Shown one piece after another: positions 1-6,088 of a DNA stretch of 7,490 bases. Made by a program: the position numbers and the translations under genes. The number at the start of each line of letters is the position of its first letter. The stretch's first letter is position 1. Source of the stretch: JBLHGN01 sp047616325 (GTDB lineage Bacteria > Pseudomonadota > Gammaproteobacteria > Pseudomonadales > Cellvibrionaceae); assembly GCA_047616325.1 (NCBI GenBank), contig JBLHGN010000180.1, positions 1 through 7,490 of the forward strand. The letters run 5' to 3'. The notes under the pieces were generated by a model, which ran no database searches, was not told where the DNA came from, and was given only the letters and a program-made list of their open reading frames with translations.

Positions 1-1477
1 CTGAAAAGCTATATTTCACAAGGCGTAAATGTATTGGTTTGCACTCGCTTTCTGGACGCTTTTCAAGAATTGCCAATTTTGCCGATTTTGTCGCAGATAT
101 TTCGATAATGAGATCTGTTCTTGTACTAAAAATAAACGCATCAACGGTCTTGCAGGTTTTAGTTTTTAATCTGAATGTTGGGAAAACCCCTAGCGCAACG
201 TGTTCGTAAAGCATTCCATAAGAAAAGTAGCCTCGATCATAAACAACTATATCATCTTCAGAAAGTGACTTTAGATGTGTTAGTGCCAGCTTTCTTTCGT
301 TGTTGTACGATACAAGGTCGAAGTGTACCGGAATTTTTGACTTCAGTTGATAAAGGCAGTTAACAAGACCTTGTGGGTAATGCGCATTGTCTGACGGAGT
401 GCGATATTCATTTGACGGCACTGCTCCCAGAGTTCGATTGTTGTTATGGTGTAACCTTGCTTGTCTTTTGAGAAAACCAATCGAAAGATAAAAAGCATAA
501 TGAGTAGCGTGTTTAGAATACGCTTTCTCTTTTGCCATTGTCTGTCAAAGTCATTTGCGGTTGCCTCAACTGTGCTGATAATATTTCCCCATAGCTGAAC
601 AAATGGATCATTCTTCGTTAACGGTGGAGGCCGTCTTGCTGGTGATTCCTTGGTTTTTTTAGGCTTGGCTTTGGGACCGTTAATTAACGTAGGTTTGGTG
701 TTTTTAACTAGCGGATAAAGGTAAACACCCTTTTCTGTTTTGATGGTGGCACGCTGATTTGTTTTGCCTAGGTAGAGCCAGTTTGCGGCGCGATAGCATG
801 TGGCGCGAGACTTCATCAAATCGACGAAGGTTTCAATGAGTACCGGTCTATAGCCGTAGCGCTCACCCCAATCATCGGCTAGTTGTTGGTGTGCAAGGGA
901 TAATGTTTTTGATGTCAGGTATTTTGCTTTTACCCAGGGCAGAATCAAAAATCGCCTGTTATTGACCACCAAATTTAAATGTTTTTTATGTTCGTTATCC
1001 TGCCAGCCTGTCCAGTTGTCGCGACAAGGCAGATTTGTAACTGCGAATGAAAACATTAGGCAGCCCAATTTTCTACCGTGTTTGTCTATTATGAAATAGC
1101 GCAGGTGTGCACCAATAGGGGGGGCGATAATTGAGATAATGATGCCTGTCAACCATTTCATTCCCAAAATTTACGCCATCTTTTTCTGAGGCGATAAGTA
1201 GGTTAATGGGTGATATTTGGCTGAGATTACAATCAATTATAGCTTGTGAGTCTGTCTGGCTAGTCCACGAAATCTTCTTCTGTGTGACCCTCTTCTTTGA
1301 GCCGTCTTTTAACGGTAGCGAGAGAATGCCCAGCTCTTCTTGTTTTTCCAATGCGCTAAGGCATGATTGAATTTTGTTTTCGCCCTTCGGCGTCTGCCAG
1401 TTCAGGGGCTCACAAATTATGTGCGCTAGCTCTCGGCGGCTCAGTGCTGAGAACGTCTTGACCGTTTTTAATGCTTG
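1..1477 (-). pseudogene. Broken DUF4338 (DruA-type) + IS4-type DDE transposase, 5' partial and cut by the left edge
   Basis: Three minus-strand frames join into one ancestral protein. About 1477 to 1125 gives an N-terminal helical region with LSRRELAHIICE and NWQTPKG. About 1124 to 400 gives the DUF4338 core (YFIIDKHGRKLGCLMFSFA, then DDWGERYGYRPVLIETFVD and CYRAANWLYLGKT). It continues into a basic, proline-rich linker and the start of an IS4-type transposase (RKRILNTLLIMLFIFRLVFS, ELWEQCRQMNIAL). About 400 to 1 gives the DDE core: NAHYPQGLVNCLYQLKSKIP, then VVYDRGYFSYGM with the second catalytic Asp codon at 236-238. The frames are separated by a run of seven C (minus strand) at 1118-1124 and by an internal deletion at about 389-400, which removes the segment expected to hold the first catalytic Asp. 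The N-terminal frame is closed by TAG at 1478-1480 with no good start codon. The C-terminal Glu region lies beyond the window. DUF4338 is the domain of Druantia protein DruA, but the fused transposase core makes this an insertion-sequence gene, not a defence locus. It is almost certainly inactive. Confidence 0.82.
1..1477 (-). mobile_element. Insertion-sequence remnant (ends not identified)
   Basis: The span is defined only by the recognisable transposase reading frames. The element continues past base 1. On the other side its outer end should lie somewhere between 1478 and 1794, but with the opposite end missing I cannot match terminal inverted repeats or target-site duplications. It sits downstream of the comFB-like gene's stop codon, a permissive place for insertion. 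Confidence 0.55.
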
Positions 1478-1480
1478 CTA

Positions 1481-1722
1481 TCTGCCTTCTGGTCAATCGC
1501 ATGCCAGCAAAGGTGGTCGACTTCAGGTTTTAAATGCGCTCATCCACACCTTTTCTCCGAGTATATTTACACCCAGGTATTCTGCCATTGGGGGTCGAGA
1601 GTCAAGCTTTTTTGTTGTCGTGGGGCTGCACGAAATTATTTTATACTAATCAATAGGTTACATCGTTTAAAAGATTTTTAGCAAACTCTAGGAAAAAGTG
1701 AATGCAATTTGGGGGGATAACA
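1481..1722. other. Region without a convincing gene between the transposase remnant and the orphan terminator
   Basis: Reading frames here are short, overlap on both strands and show no family signature. The stretch probably contains the outer end of the insertion-sequence remnant. An AT-rich segment at 1638-1647 resembles a -10 box in both directions (TATAAA on the minus strand, TATACT on the plus strand), but neither has a well-spaced -35 box, so I do not call a promoter. A six-G run lies at 1711-1716. Confidence 0.4.
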
Positions 1723-1753
1723 CCACTTTCTAAGAAGGTGGATACTTTTTTTT
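1723..1753 (+). terminator. Orphan intrinsic terminator
   Basis: Bases 1723-1730 pair with 1734-1741 to give an 8-bp stem (seven Watson-Crick pairs and one G-T wobble) around a three-base loop. After four bases comes a run of eight T at 1746-1753. The polarity fits plus-strand transcription only; the minus strand has no T-run after the stem. No plus-strand gene lies to its left. It may end an unseen small RNA, belong to the old mobile element, or shield the facing comFB-like gene from antisense transcription. Confidence 0.5.
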
Positions 1754-1775
1754 GCGGGGTTGTGGCTTAAAGCAA

Positions 1776-1796
1776 GAGCGAGTTTGTGAATCGCTC
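1776..1796 (-). terminator. Possible weak terminator hairpin overlapping the comFB-like stop codon
   Basis: GAGCGA at 1776-1781 is the exact reverse complement of TCGCTC at 1791-1796, giving a 6-bp stem with a nine-base loop at the end of the minus-strand gene. The sequence after it on the minus strand (TTGCTTTAAG) is only partly T-rich. It is placed where the leftward row should end, but the stem is short and it overlaps the stop codon. Confidence 0.25.
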
Positions 1797-2121
1797 AGCT
1801 GTCTGTGGTAGACGGTGGTTCGTTTTCTTCGCGGCTTTCCACATAATCTACCGCTTCATTAACGGCTTGTACTACGCGATTGATCATTTCTTCCGTTTCA
1901 TCCGGCGACAGGAAGAAGGTCATATCTACATCGTGACGCACATAGCGCGAAGGCAGCATATTTAGTGCCACACAGGCTACGTCGGCGAAAAACTCCTGAT
2001 CTTCGTTGGCTCTGTCGTTAGCGCGTAACAGCTGTTCCATTACCATATGTTCGTAATAATTGTGAACCGAGTCTCGGGTGGACTCGGAGATGGAGCGACT
2101 ACGACCAACATTAAGTAACAT
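1795..2121 (-). CDS. ComFB family protein (late competence / cyclic-dinucleotide-receptor family)
   Basis: This is a 108-residue soluble protein with no signal peptide or membrane segment. The ComFB pattern is clear: an N-terminal helix VHNYYEHMVMEQLL (about 19-32), then FADVACVALNMLPSRYVRHD (45-64), which contains the family's ALNxLPxRYV signature, and a C-terminal helix (about 74-96) ending in an acidic, Ser/Thr-rich tail. The start chosen is the ATG at 2119-2121. It has a good ribosome-binding site, GAGGAA, six bases upstream; the longer frame to 2202 has none and adds residues unlike the family. ComFB was named from the Bacillus comF operon. Cyanobacterial members have been reported to bind cyclic di-nucleotides; whether this one does is inference. 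The gene is co-oriented with mnmC, 85 bases downstream, so it could be the last cistron of that row or have its own promoter. Most family members have a Cys-rich centre; here only Cys50 is present. Confidence 0.85.
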   Translation of the reverse strand: MLLNVGRSRSISESTRDSVHNYYEHMVMEQLLRANDRANEDQEFFADVACVALNMLPSRYVRHDVDMTFFLSPDETEEMINRVVQAVNEAVDYVESREENEPPSTTDS

Positions 2122-2124
2122 TAA

Positions 2125-2139
2125 ATATTCCTCGAATAT
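2125..2139 (-). promoter_or_regulatory. Palindrome enclosing the comFB-like ribosome-binding site
   Basis: On the minus strand ATATTC and GAATAT flank the three bases GAG, a perfect 6-bp inverted repeat. The GAGGAA ribosome-binding site (2128-2133) is formed by the loop plus the start of the second arm. In RNA this could partly hide the ribosome-binding site; as DNA it could be a small operator. The stem is AT-rich and weak, so either role is tentative. Confidence 0.3.
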
Positions 2140-2206
2140 GTAGTAGATCTTTGTATGCGAGGTTAAGTTTAGCAGGCTAGTCGGCCCAATGGGCGTTTGC
2201 ACTGCT

Positions 2207-4432
2207 TTAAATTCGGTTTCGACCTAAATCACGGACTAGAAAGCGCGCGGGGTGAAGTTGGCGAAGAGCTTGTTTGGTAGCCGGCAGAAATTCTCCTGAA
2301 ATAATACTGGCCAGTAACTCGGCGCATAGGGGGGCATAGCAGAGGCCGCGCGAGCCATAGCCAAGGTTTGTGAATAGTTTGGGGTAATAGGCGCCAGCGC
2401 TAAGGGAGTACGTTTGAGCATTCCTTCTCAATGATTTAAACCGTTCAAGAAAAACTTGGGCGTGGGCTAATGGTCCGACAATGGGTAAGTAATCTGGGGT
2501 GGTACAGCGAAACCCAACGCGGCCTTGCAGGCTTTGTAGTTCACTTGGGCTGAATGTTGTAAATACACCTATATCTGGGGAAATAGCCGCTAGTTTTGCC
2601 ACGTTGTCGCGGTGATCCTTAATCGTAGTTTCTGTGTTGTCGTCGTTTAAATTAAATGATGCCCCCAATGTGTGAATACCTTCAAAGGCGGGAGCAATAT
2701 AACCATCGTTACAAATTACCGTTTTAAGGTCTTGGCTGCTTTTGGTGGCCCGCAAGTGAGTGACTTGACCGCGTATGGTTTTTAGGGGAAGGTAGGCGCT
2801 CTGTTCAATGTTCAGTGCATCGTACGCAGTGGCCACTACTATCGCGTCACCTTGAGCTAATTGTGCTTGCTGGGCGTCGAATGCATTCCACTTTAAGTTC
2901 TCGCGTTGCAAGTGTGCTACTTCAGCAGTAGTGATGACGTTTATTAGGGGGTGATCGGTGAGTTCTGCACAGAGAATTTTCGGATCTATCCATCCGGCTT
3001 GGGGAACAAATAGGCCGGGATGAGAGGCCTTAATGCCGCTAACGCTTCTGCAATCTTGAGGGCTCAGGTATCGAACGAAATGCGTATCGCGTGTAAACTG
3101 CTTCGCGAGACTTGTGAAAAGTTCAGTTTGTTTTGGATTGCTTGCTTGGTGAAGCACGCCACATTGGTCGCCACATTTTTGATAAAACGCGTATTCTCGG
3201 TAAAACTGATTTGCGTAGATTTGTGCTGCTAAGTTAAATCGGCTTAAGGGGTCTGGTGCGGGTGAAAGTTTTGCATAGACCACGCTTTGGTGGTTTCCCG
3301 ATGCCTGCTTAGCCAGGGAGTTGCTTCTTTCTAGCAATGTCACGCGTATGTTTTTCTGCGCTAAGGCAAATGCAGTGTGGCAACCCGCAAGTCCCCCACC
3401 TATTACCACTACGTGAGTAATATTTTTATTATTAGGTGTTTTTACCAAGTGCCAGTGTACGCCCCCTTTGTTGGTGTTTTTGAAGGCATGATCTGAGTGG
3501 GATATTGGCTGTTCACTTTGCGTTTGCTCTCTATTTGTACAACCATTAAAGGTTCCTGCCAATATTTCTTTTTGGAGTGAAACTTCTTGAATTTTTTTGC
3601 ATTCGAAGCCCGCTTCGGTTAGGCCTTTCACCACTGGTTCTACACTGGTAAAAGTCGCGAAGCTTGTAGTGTTTTCGCTTAACTCGGCCATGGCAAAAAA
3701 CAAATCTTCTGTCCACATTTGCGGGTTTTTGGCGGGAGAAAATCCGTCCAGATACCAGGCATCTACACGAGGCCGATTAGCGCCAAAGGCGTATTGATGT
3801 TGGCCATTTGATTCTGAATTAGAAGTTTCTAATCTACTGTGTTGCTCTCCATCCGTCACTGGCACGCCGGCTTCCGTAGTGGAAAACTGCCGTAAGCCCT
3901 CGCTTGCGTCACCAAAATAAAGCGTAAGTATTATGCGGTCTTCTGGAAATGTAATGCGGTGAACGTCAGTCACACCCTGAGGTGGATATCGGTCGACTAA
4001 CTGTTGTGCTTGTAGTGCCAGTTCGGGCCAAAGCGACAAGGCTTTCTTTAGCTGCGATCGTGAGAGCGGGTATTTCTCTAAAGAAATAAAGTGTAATAGG
4101 TTTGTGCTGTTATTGTTCTTGCAGCTACGCCAGCTCTGCCACGTGCTTAGGAAGTTTAGTCCGGTGCCAAAGCCGGCTTCAACAATGGTAAAACTTTCAT
4201 CTTCTTGGAGCGCCGTCCATCTTTCGATAAGCCGATTACCGCCAATAAAAACAAAGCGAGACTCTTCAAGGGCAGAAAGTTTTGAAAAATAATTCTCCTC
4301 AAATTGTTTTGAAGTAGGTGCACCTGTTTCGTCCCAGGTAAGCATGAGGTTTTCGTGGCCTGGCTTTGTTGAATCGAGCGGCGCTATTGATTCGAGGGGC
4401 GTTGTTGTGTCGGGCGGTGTGGATGATGCCAT
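2207..4432 (-). CDS. mnmC: Bifunctional tRNA wobble-uridine modification enzyme MnmC (methyltransferase + FAD oxidoreductase)
   Basis: This 741-residue cytoplasmic enzyme finishes mnm5(s2)U34 in tRNAs. The C-terminal FAD domain removes the carboxymethyl group of cmnm5(s2)U34 and the N-terminal domain methylates the amine using SAM. Methyltransferase signatures are FIGGNRL (62-68), the SAM loop VEAGFGTGLNFL (84-95) and WYLDGFSPAKNPQMW (226-240). The FAD domain begins VVVIGGGLAG (341-350) with the GxGxxG-type nucleotide fold, followed by ASGNHQSVVYAKLSP (377-391), GQVTHL (555-560), and GYGSRGLCYAPLCAELLA (691-708) near the end. E. coli MnmC has about 668 residues. The extra length is an N-terminal extension of about 20 residues, a polar insert at about 184-220, and a polar interdomain linker at about 299-325. 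The start ATG at 4430-4432 has only a GAGG 18 bases upstream, so a later start such as Met30 is not excluded. It follows fldB by 50 bases. Confidence 0.96.
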   Translation of the reverse strand: MASSTPPDTTTPLESIAPLDSTKPGHENLMLTWDETGAPTSKQFEENYFSKLSALEESRFVFIGGNRLIERWTALQEDESFTIVEAGFGTGLNFLSTWQSWRSCKNNNSTNLLHFISLEKYPLSRSQLKKALSLWPELALQAQQLVDRYPPQGVTDVHRITFPEDRIILTLYFGDASEGLRQFSTTEAGVPVTDGEQHSRLETSNSESNGQHQYAFGANRPRVDAWYLDGFSPAKNPQMWTEDLFFAMAELSENTTSFATFTSVEPVVKGLTEAGFECKKIQEVSLQKEILAGTFNGCTNREQTQSEQPISHSDHAFKNTNKGGVHWHLVKTPNNKNITHVVVIGGGLAGCHTAFALAQKNIRVTLLERSNSLAKQASGNHQSVVYAKLSPAPDPLSRFNLAAQIYANQFYREYAFYQKCGDQCGVLHQASNPKQTELFTSLAKQFTRDTHFVRYLSPQDCRSVSGIKASHPGLFVPQAGWIDPKILCAELTDHPLINVITTAEVAHLQRENLKWNAFDAQQAQLAQGDAIVVATAYDALNIEQSAYLPLKTIRGQVTHLRATKSSQDLKTVICNDGYIAPAFEGIHTLGASFNLNDDNTETTIKDHRDNVAKLAAISPDIGVFTTFSPSELQSLQGRVGFRCTTPDYLPIVGPLAHAQVFLERFKSLRRNAQTYSLSAGAYYPKLFTNLGYGSRGLCYAPLCAELLASIISGEFLPATKQALRQLHPARFLVRDLGRNRI

Positions 4433-4482
4433 AGCAGTATTAGAAAATACCTCGGAATAAAGAAATAGTGACTAAATGCAAT

Positions 4483-5025
4483 TTATTCTGCACTTAATCC
4501 AAATTCCTTTATTATCTGTGCGCACCAGAGTTTTATACGCTCATCGGTTTTAGTGAACTCGTTTTCTTCATCGAGTGCTAGGCCTAAAAAGTGCTTGGCG
4601 TCGGGCGTTAACCCCTTAGATGCTTCAAATTCATATCCGCTGTTTTTCCAATATCCGACAAACTTGGCTCCACGTTCTTTTAACTTGTGATGGAGGTAGC
4701 CCATCGCATCGAGAAACCATTCTGGGTATCCGATTTGATCGCCCAGGCCAAATAGTGCAACCTGCTTTCCGCGTAGATCGAGCTCGTCTATTTCGTCCCA
4801 AATCTCTTCCCAGTCTTCTTGCAGCTCTCCGTAGTCCCATGTGGGTATTCCCATAATCACGTAGTCGTAAAACTGGGCTTCTATGATGGGAGTGTCGGCC
4901 ACATTTAAAATATCGACCCTTTGTTGTCCGATTGCCGTACAAATTTTTTCCGCGGCAATCTCTGTATAACAGGTTGAGCTGCCATAGAATAAAGCAATCT
5001 GCTTGCGAGCGTTTTCTTGAGTCAT
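4483..5025 (-). CDS. fldB: Flavodoxin, FldB type
   Basis: This is a 180-residue FMN electron-transfer protein of the cytoplasm. It follows E. coli FldB closely along its whole length. The phosphate-binding loop is GSSTCYTE (15-22). The first isoalloxazine loop, GIPTWDYGELQEDW (59-72), has the stacking Trp63. The second, LGDQIGYPEWFLDAMG (94-109), has Tyr100. FVGYWKNSGYEF (122-133) and FLGLALDEENE (146-156) match the long-chain flavodoxin C-terminal part. The extra loop there marks it as long-chain, unlike its neighbour MioC. FldB-type proteins shuttle electrons from a ferredoxin/flavodoxin reductase to acceptors; the physiological partner is often unknown. The ATG at 5023-5025 has no strong ribosome-binding site, so translation may be coupled to mioC, whose stop lies 42 bases upstream. 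The product is about the usual length (173-180) with no lesions. Confidence 0.94.
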   Translation of the reverse strand: MTQENARKQIALFYGSSTCYTEIAAEKICTAIGQQRVDILNVADTPIIEAQFYDYVIMGIPTWDYGELQEDWEEIWDEIDELDLRGKQVALFGLGDQIGYPEWFLDAMGYLHHKLKERGAKFVGYWKNSGYEFEASKGLTPDAKHFLGLALDEENEFTKTDERIKLWCAQIIKEFGLSAE

Positions 5026-5067
5026 ATGGTGTCTATAGTAGTTCTTGTAGTAGTTTTTATTGTGGTT

Positions 5068-5535
5068 CTATAACAGCTTTTGCCATTCGGCTATCCAGCT
5101 TGCTGCGCTGTCTTCAGGGTTAACGGCCTCGATGGCATCGAGCGTAAGTAAGTCGCCAATGCGCCGAGCGCCGAGATCAGACAAGGTTTCATCAAGCCTA
5201 ATGCCAGCTTCTCCGAAATTGGGGTAGCTGCTATCGCCGAGATTAATCAAGCCGTACCTCAAGCCGTATATTGGTGGGTTGTCGTTGATTAAATGGGTAT
5301 AGAAGCTAGCGATACTCTCTGGTAAGTCGCCCATACCGGTATTGGATGTGCACACCAATACAAGCGAACCGTCGCTAAGGCAGTGGCTGAGATTGCCGCC
5401 GGGAAAATTATCTGGCTTAAAGTGTTCGATGATATTGACGCTGTGACCCAGACCTTCGAGCACCGCCTTTACCGAAAACGCCACTCCATAAGCGGTCCCC
5501 ATCACGCTTCCGACAACGATATGTATGTTTGCCAT
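5068..5535 (-). CDS. mioC: MioC-family short flavodoxin
   Basis: This 155-residue FMN-binding protein is of the single-domain MioC type (E. coli MioC is about 147 residues). Visible parts are the phosphate loop GSVMGTAYG (9-17), VCTSNTGMGDLPESIASFY (61-79), matching MioC's SSTHGAGDIPDNLSPFY, and YGLINLGDSSYPNFGEAG (94-111), matching GIGSREYDTFCGA. The C-terminal SWIAEWQKLL (146-155) corresponds to MioC's EEWLGSWVNLL. I start at the ATG at 5533-5535 because MANIHIVV aligns with the family N-terminus; the open frame continues to 5628 but those residues have no counterpart. No strong ribosome-binding site precedes it. E. coli MioC can supply electrons to biotin synthase in vitro; its role here is unknown. 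It is the first gene of the leftward row and is not beside the replication origin as in E. coli. Confidence 0.88.
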   Translation of the reverse strand: MANIHIVVGSVMGTAYGVAFSVKAVLEGLGHSVNIIEHFKPDNFPGGNLSHCLSDGSLVLVCTSNTGMGDLPESIASFYTHLINDNPPIYGLRYGLINLGDSSYPNFGEAGIRLDETLSDLGARRIGDLLTLDAIEAVNPEDSAASWIAEWQKLL

Positions 5536-5565
5536 ATATTTACGCCACTTTTTTAATAGGGCGGT

Positions 5566-5594
5566 ATAGTAGTGCTTTAGATGACGGAGGTAAA
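5566..5594 (-). promoter_or_regulatory. Candidate sigma-70 promoter for the mioC-fldB-mnmC row
   Basis: On the minus strand TTTACC (5589-5594) is followed after 17 bases by TACTAT (5566-5571). Each hexamer matches four of six consensus positions, and the -10 box lies about 30 bases before the mioC start codon. The position and spacing are good; the sequence match is moderate. Confidence 0.35.
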
Positions 5595-5670
5595 TGTTTG
5601 CCTGCCCATCTGATATGGAAATCCACATACCTTTCAGTCAGTTAATGGTGGCACTTCTTATGGGCTATCT

Positions 5671-5679
5671 TGCTATACT
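5671..5679 (+). promoter_or_regulatory. Candidate extended -10 promoter for the DUF1653-rlmA-tadA row
   Basis: TGCTATACT combines the extended TGn motif (5671-5673) with TATACT (5674-5679), five of six to consensus. No good -35 box lies 16-18 bases upstream, which is tolerated with an extended -10. The predicted leader before the DUF1653 start codon would be about 85 bases. I see no riboswitch-like or attenuator structure in it. Confidence 0.4.
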
Positions 5680-5771
5680 CGCTTGCCTTAGGCCTCTTTA
5701 GATCTCTGTATTGTTCTTTGTATCTAACCGGCGTCATTGCAACAAAGCAGTTTGCACAACGAGAGAGAATT

Positions 5772-6062
5772 ATGGAAAAAAACATCGTTCCTGGAAAGTA
5801 CCGCCACTATAAGGGCAATGATTACCAGGTATATGGCATTGCCTCGCATTCGGAATCGCTGGAGACTATGGTGGTTTATCGCGCACTTTACGGCAAATTC
5901 GATCTGTGGGTGCGCCCCTTGGAAATGTTTTATGAGCGTGTTGAAGTAAACGGCAAGGAATTTTTGCGATTTACATTGCTGGAAGAAACTCTTGATGGGT
6001 GCGATAGCAGTGATATTGATAGTAACGGCGACGATAGCGGTTCAGATATTCGGCACCTTTAA
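5772..6062 (+). CDS. DUF1653 domain protein of unknown function
   Basis: This is a 96-residue soluble protein. Nearly all of residues 7-68 is the DUF1653 domain: GKYRHYKGNDYQVYGIASHS (8-27), ETMVVYRALYG (31-41), LWVRPLEMFYERV (45-57) and a closing GKEFLRF (61-67). The conserved HYKG, HSE, MVVY, LYG, WVRP and MF elements are all present. The family has no established biochemical function. Residues 71-92 form an acidic Asp/Ser-rich tail beyond the domain. The start at 5772 is set by the ribosome-binding site GAGAGA at 5761-5766, five bases away, and by the domain's usual N-terminus; the open frame runs back to 5670 but those residues are unlike the family. It lies 26 bases before rlmA on the same strand with no terminator between, so the two are probably co-transcribed. 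Confidence 0.88.
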   Translation: MEKNIVPGKYRHYKGNDYQVYGIASHSESLETMVVYRALYGKFDLWVRPLEMFYERVEVNGKEFLRFTLLEETLDGCDSSDIDSNGDDSGSDIRHL

Positions 6063-6088
6063 ATTTAAAAAAACACGTTTCAAATACC

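Noticed and set aside
175..363. Plus-strand 62-residue open frame
   Set aside because: It is the complement of the transposase C-terminal fragment, which gives a recognisable DDE motif on the minus strand.
1..1477. A Druantia-type anti-phage system, because of the DUF4338/DruA-type region
   Set aside because: The same coding track continues into a DDE transposase core (VVYDRGYFS) and is frameshifted and deleted. No other Druantia genes, such as the large helicase, are present.
1374..1681. Two overlapping plus-strand open frames of 91 and 68 residues
   Set aside because: They show no domain or composition signal. The first part is antisense to the transposase N-terminus, and neither has a ribosome-binding site.
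2122..2202. Upstream extension of the comFB-like gene to 2202
   Set aside because: The ATG at 2119-2121 has GAGGAA at ideal spacing, and the 27 extra residues do not resemble the family.
5536..5628. Upstream extension of mioC to 5628
   Set aside because: The family N-terminus aligns at MANIHIVV, and the extension overlaps the candidate promoter.
5670..5771. Hydrophobic N-terminal extension of the DUF1653 protein, resembling a signal peptide
   Set aside because: The strong GAGAGA ribosome-binding site and the domain boundary support the start at 5772; the extension overlaps the likely promoter and leader.
5536..5771. Riboswitch or tRNA in the divergent intergenic region
   Set aside because: I see no cloverleaf, anticodon/T-loop signature or known riboswitch core in these 236 bases; only promoter-like elements are supported.
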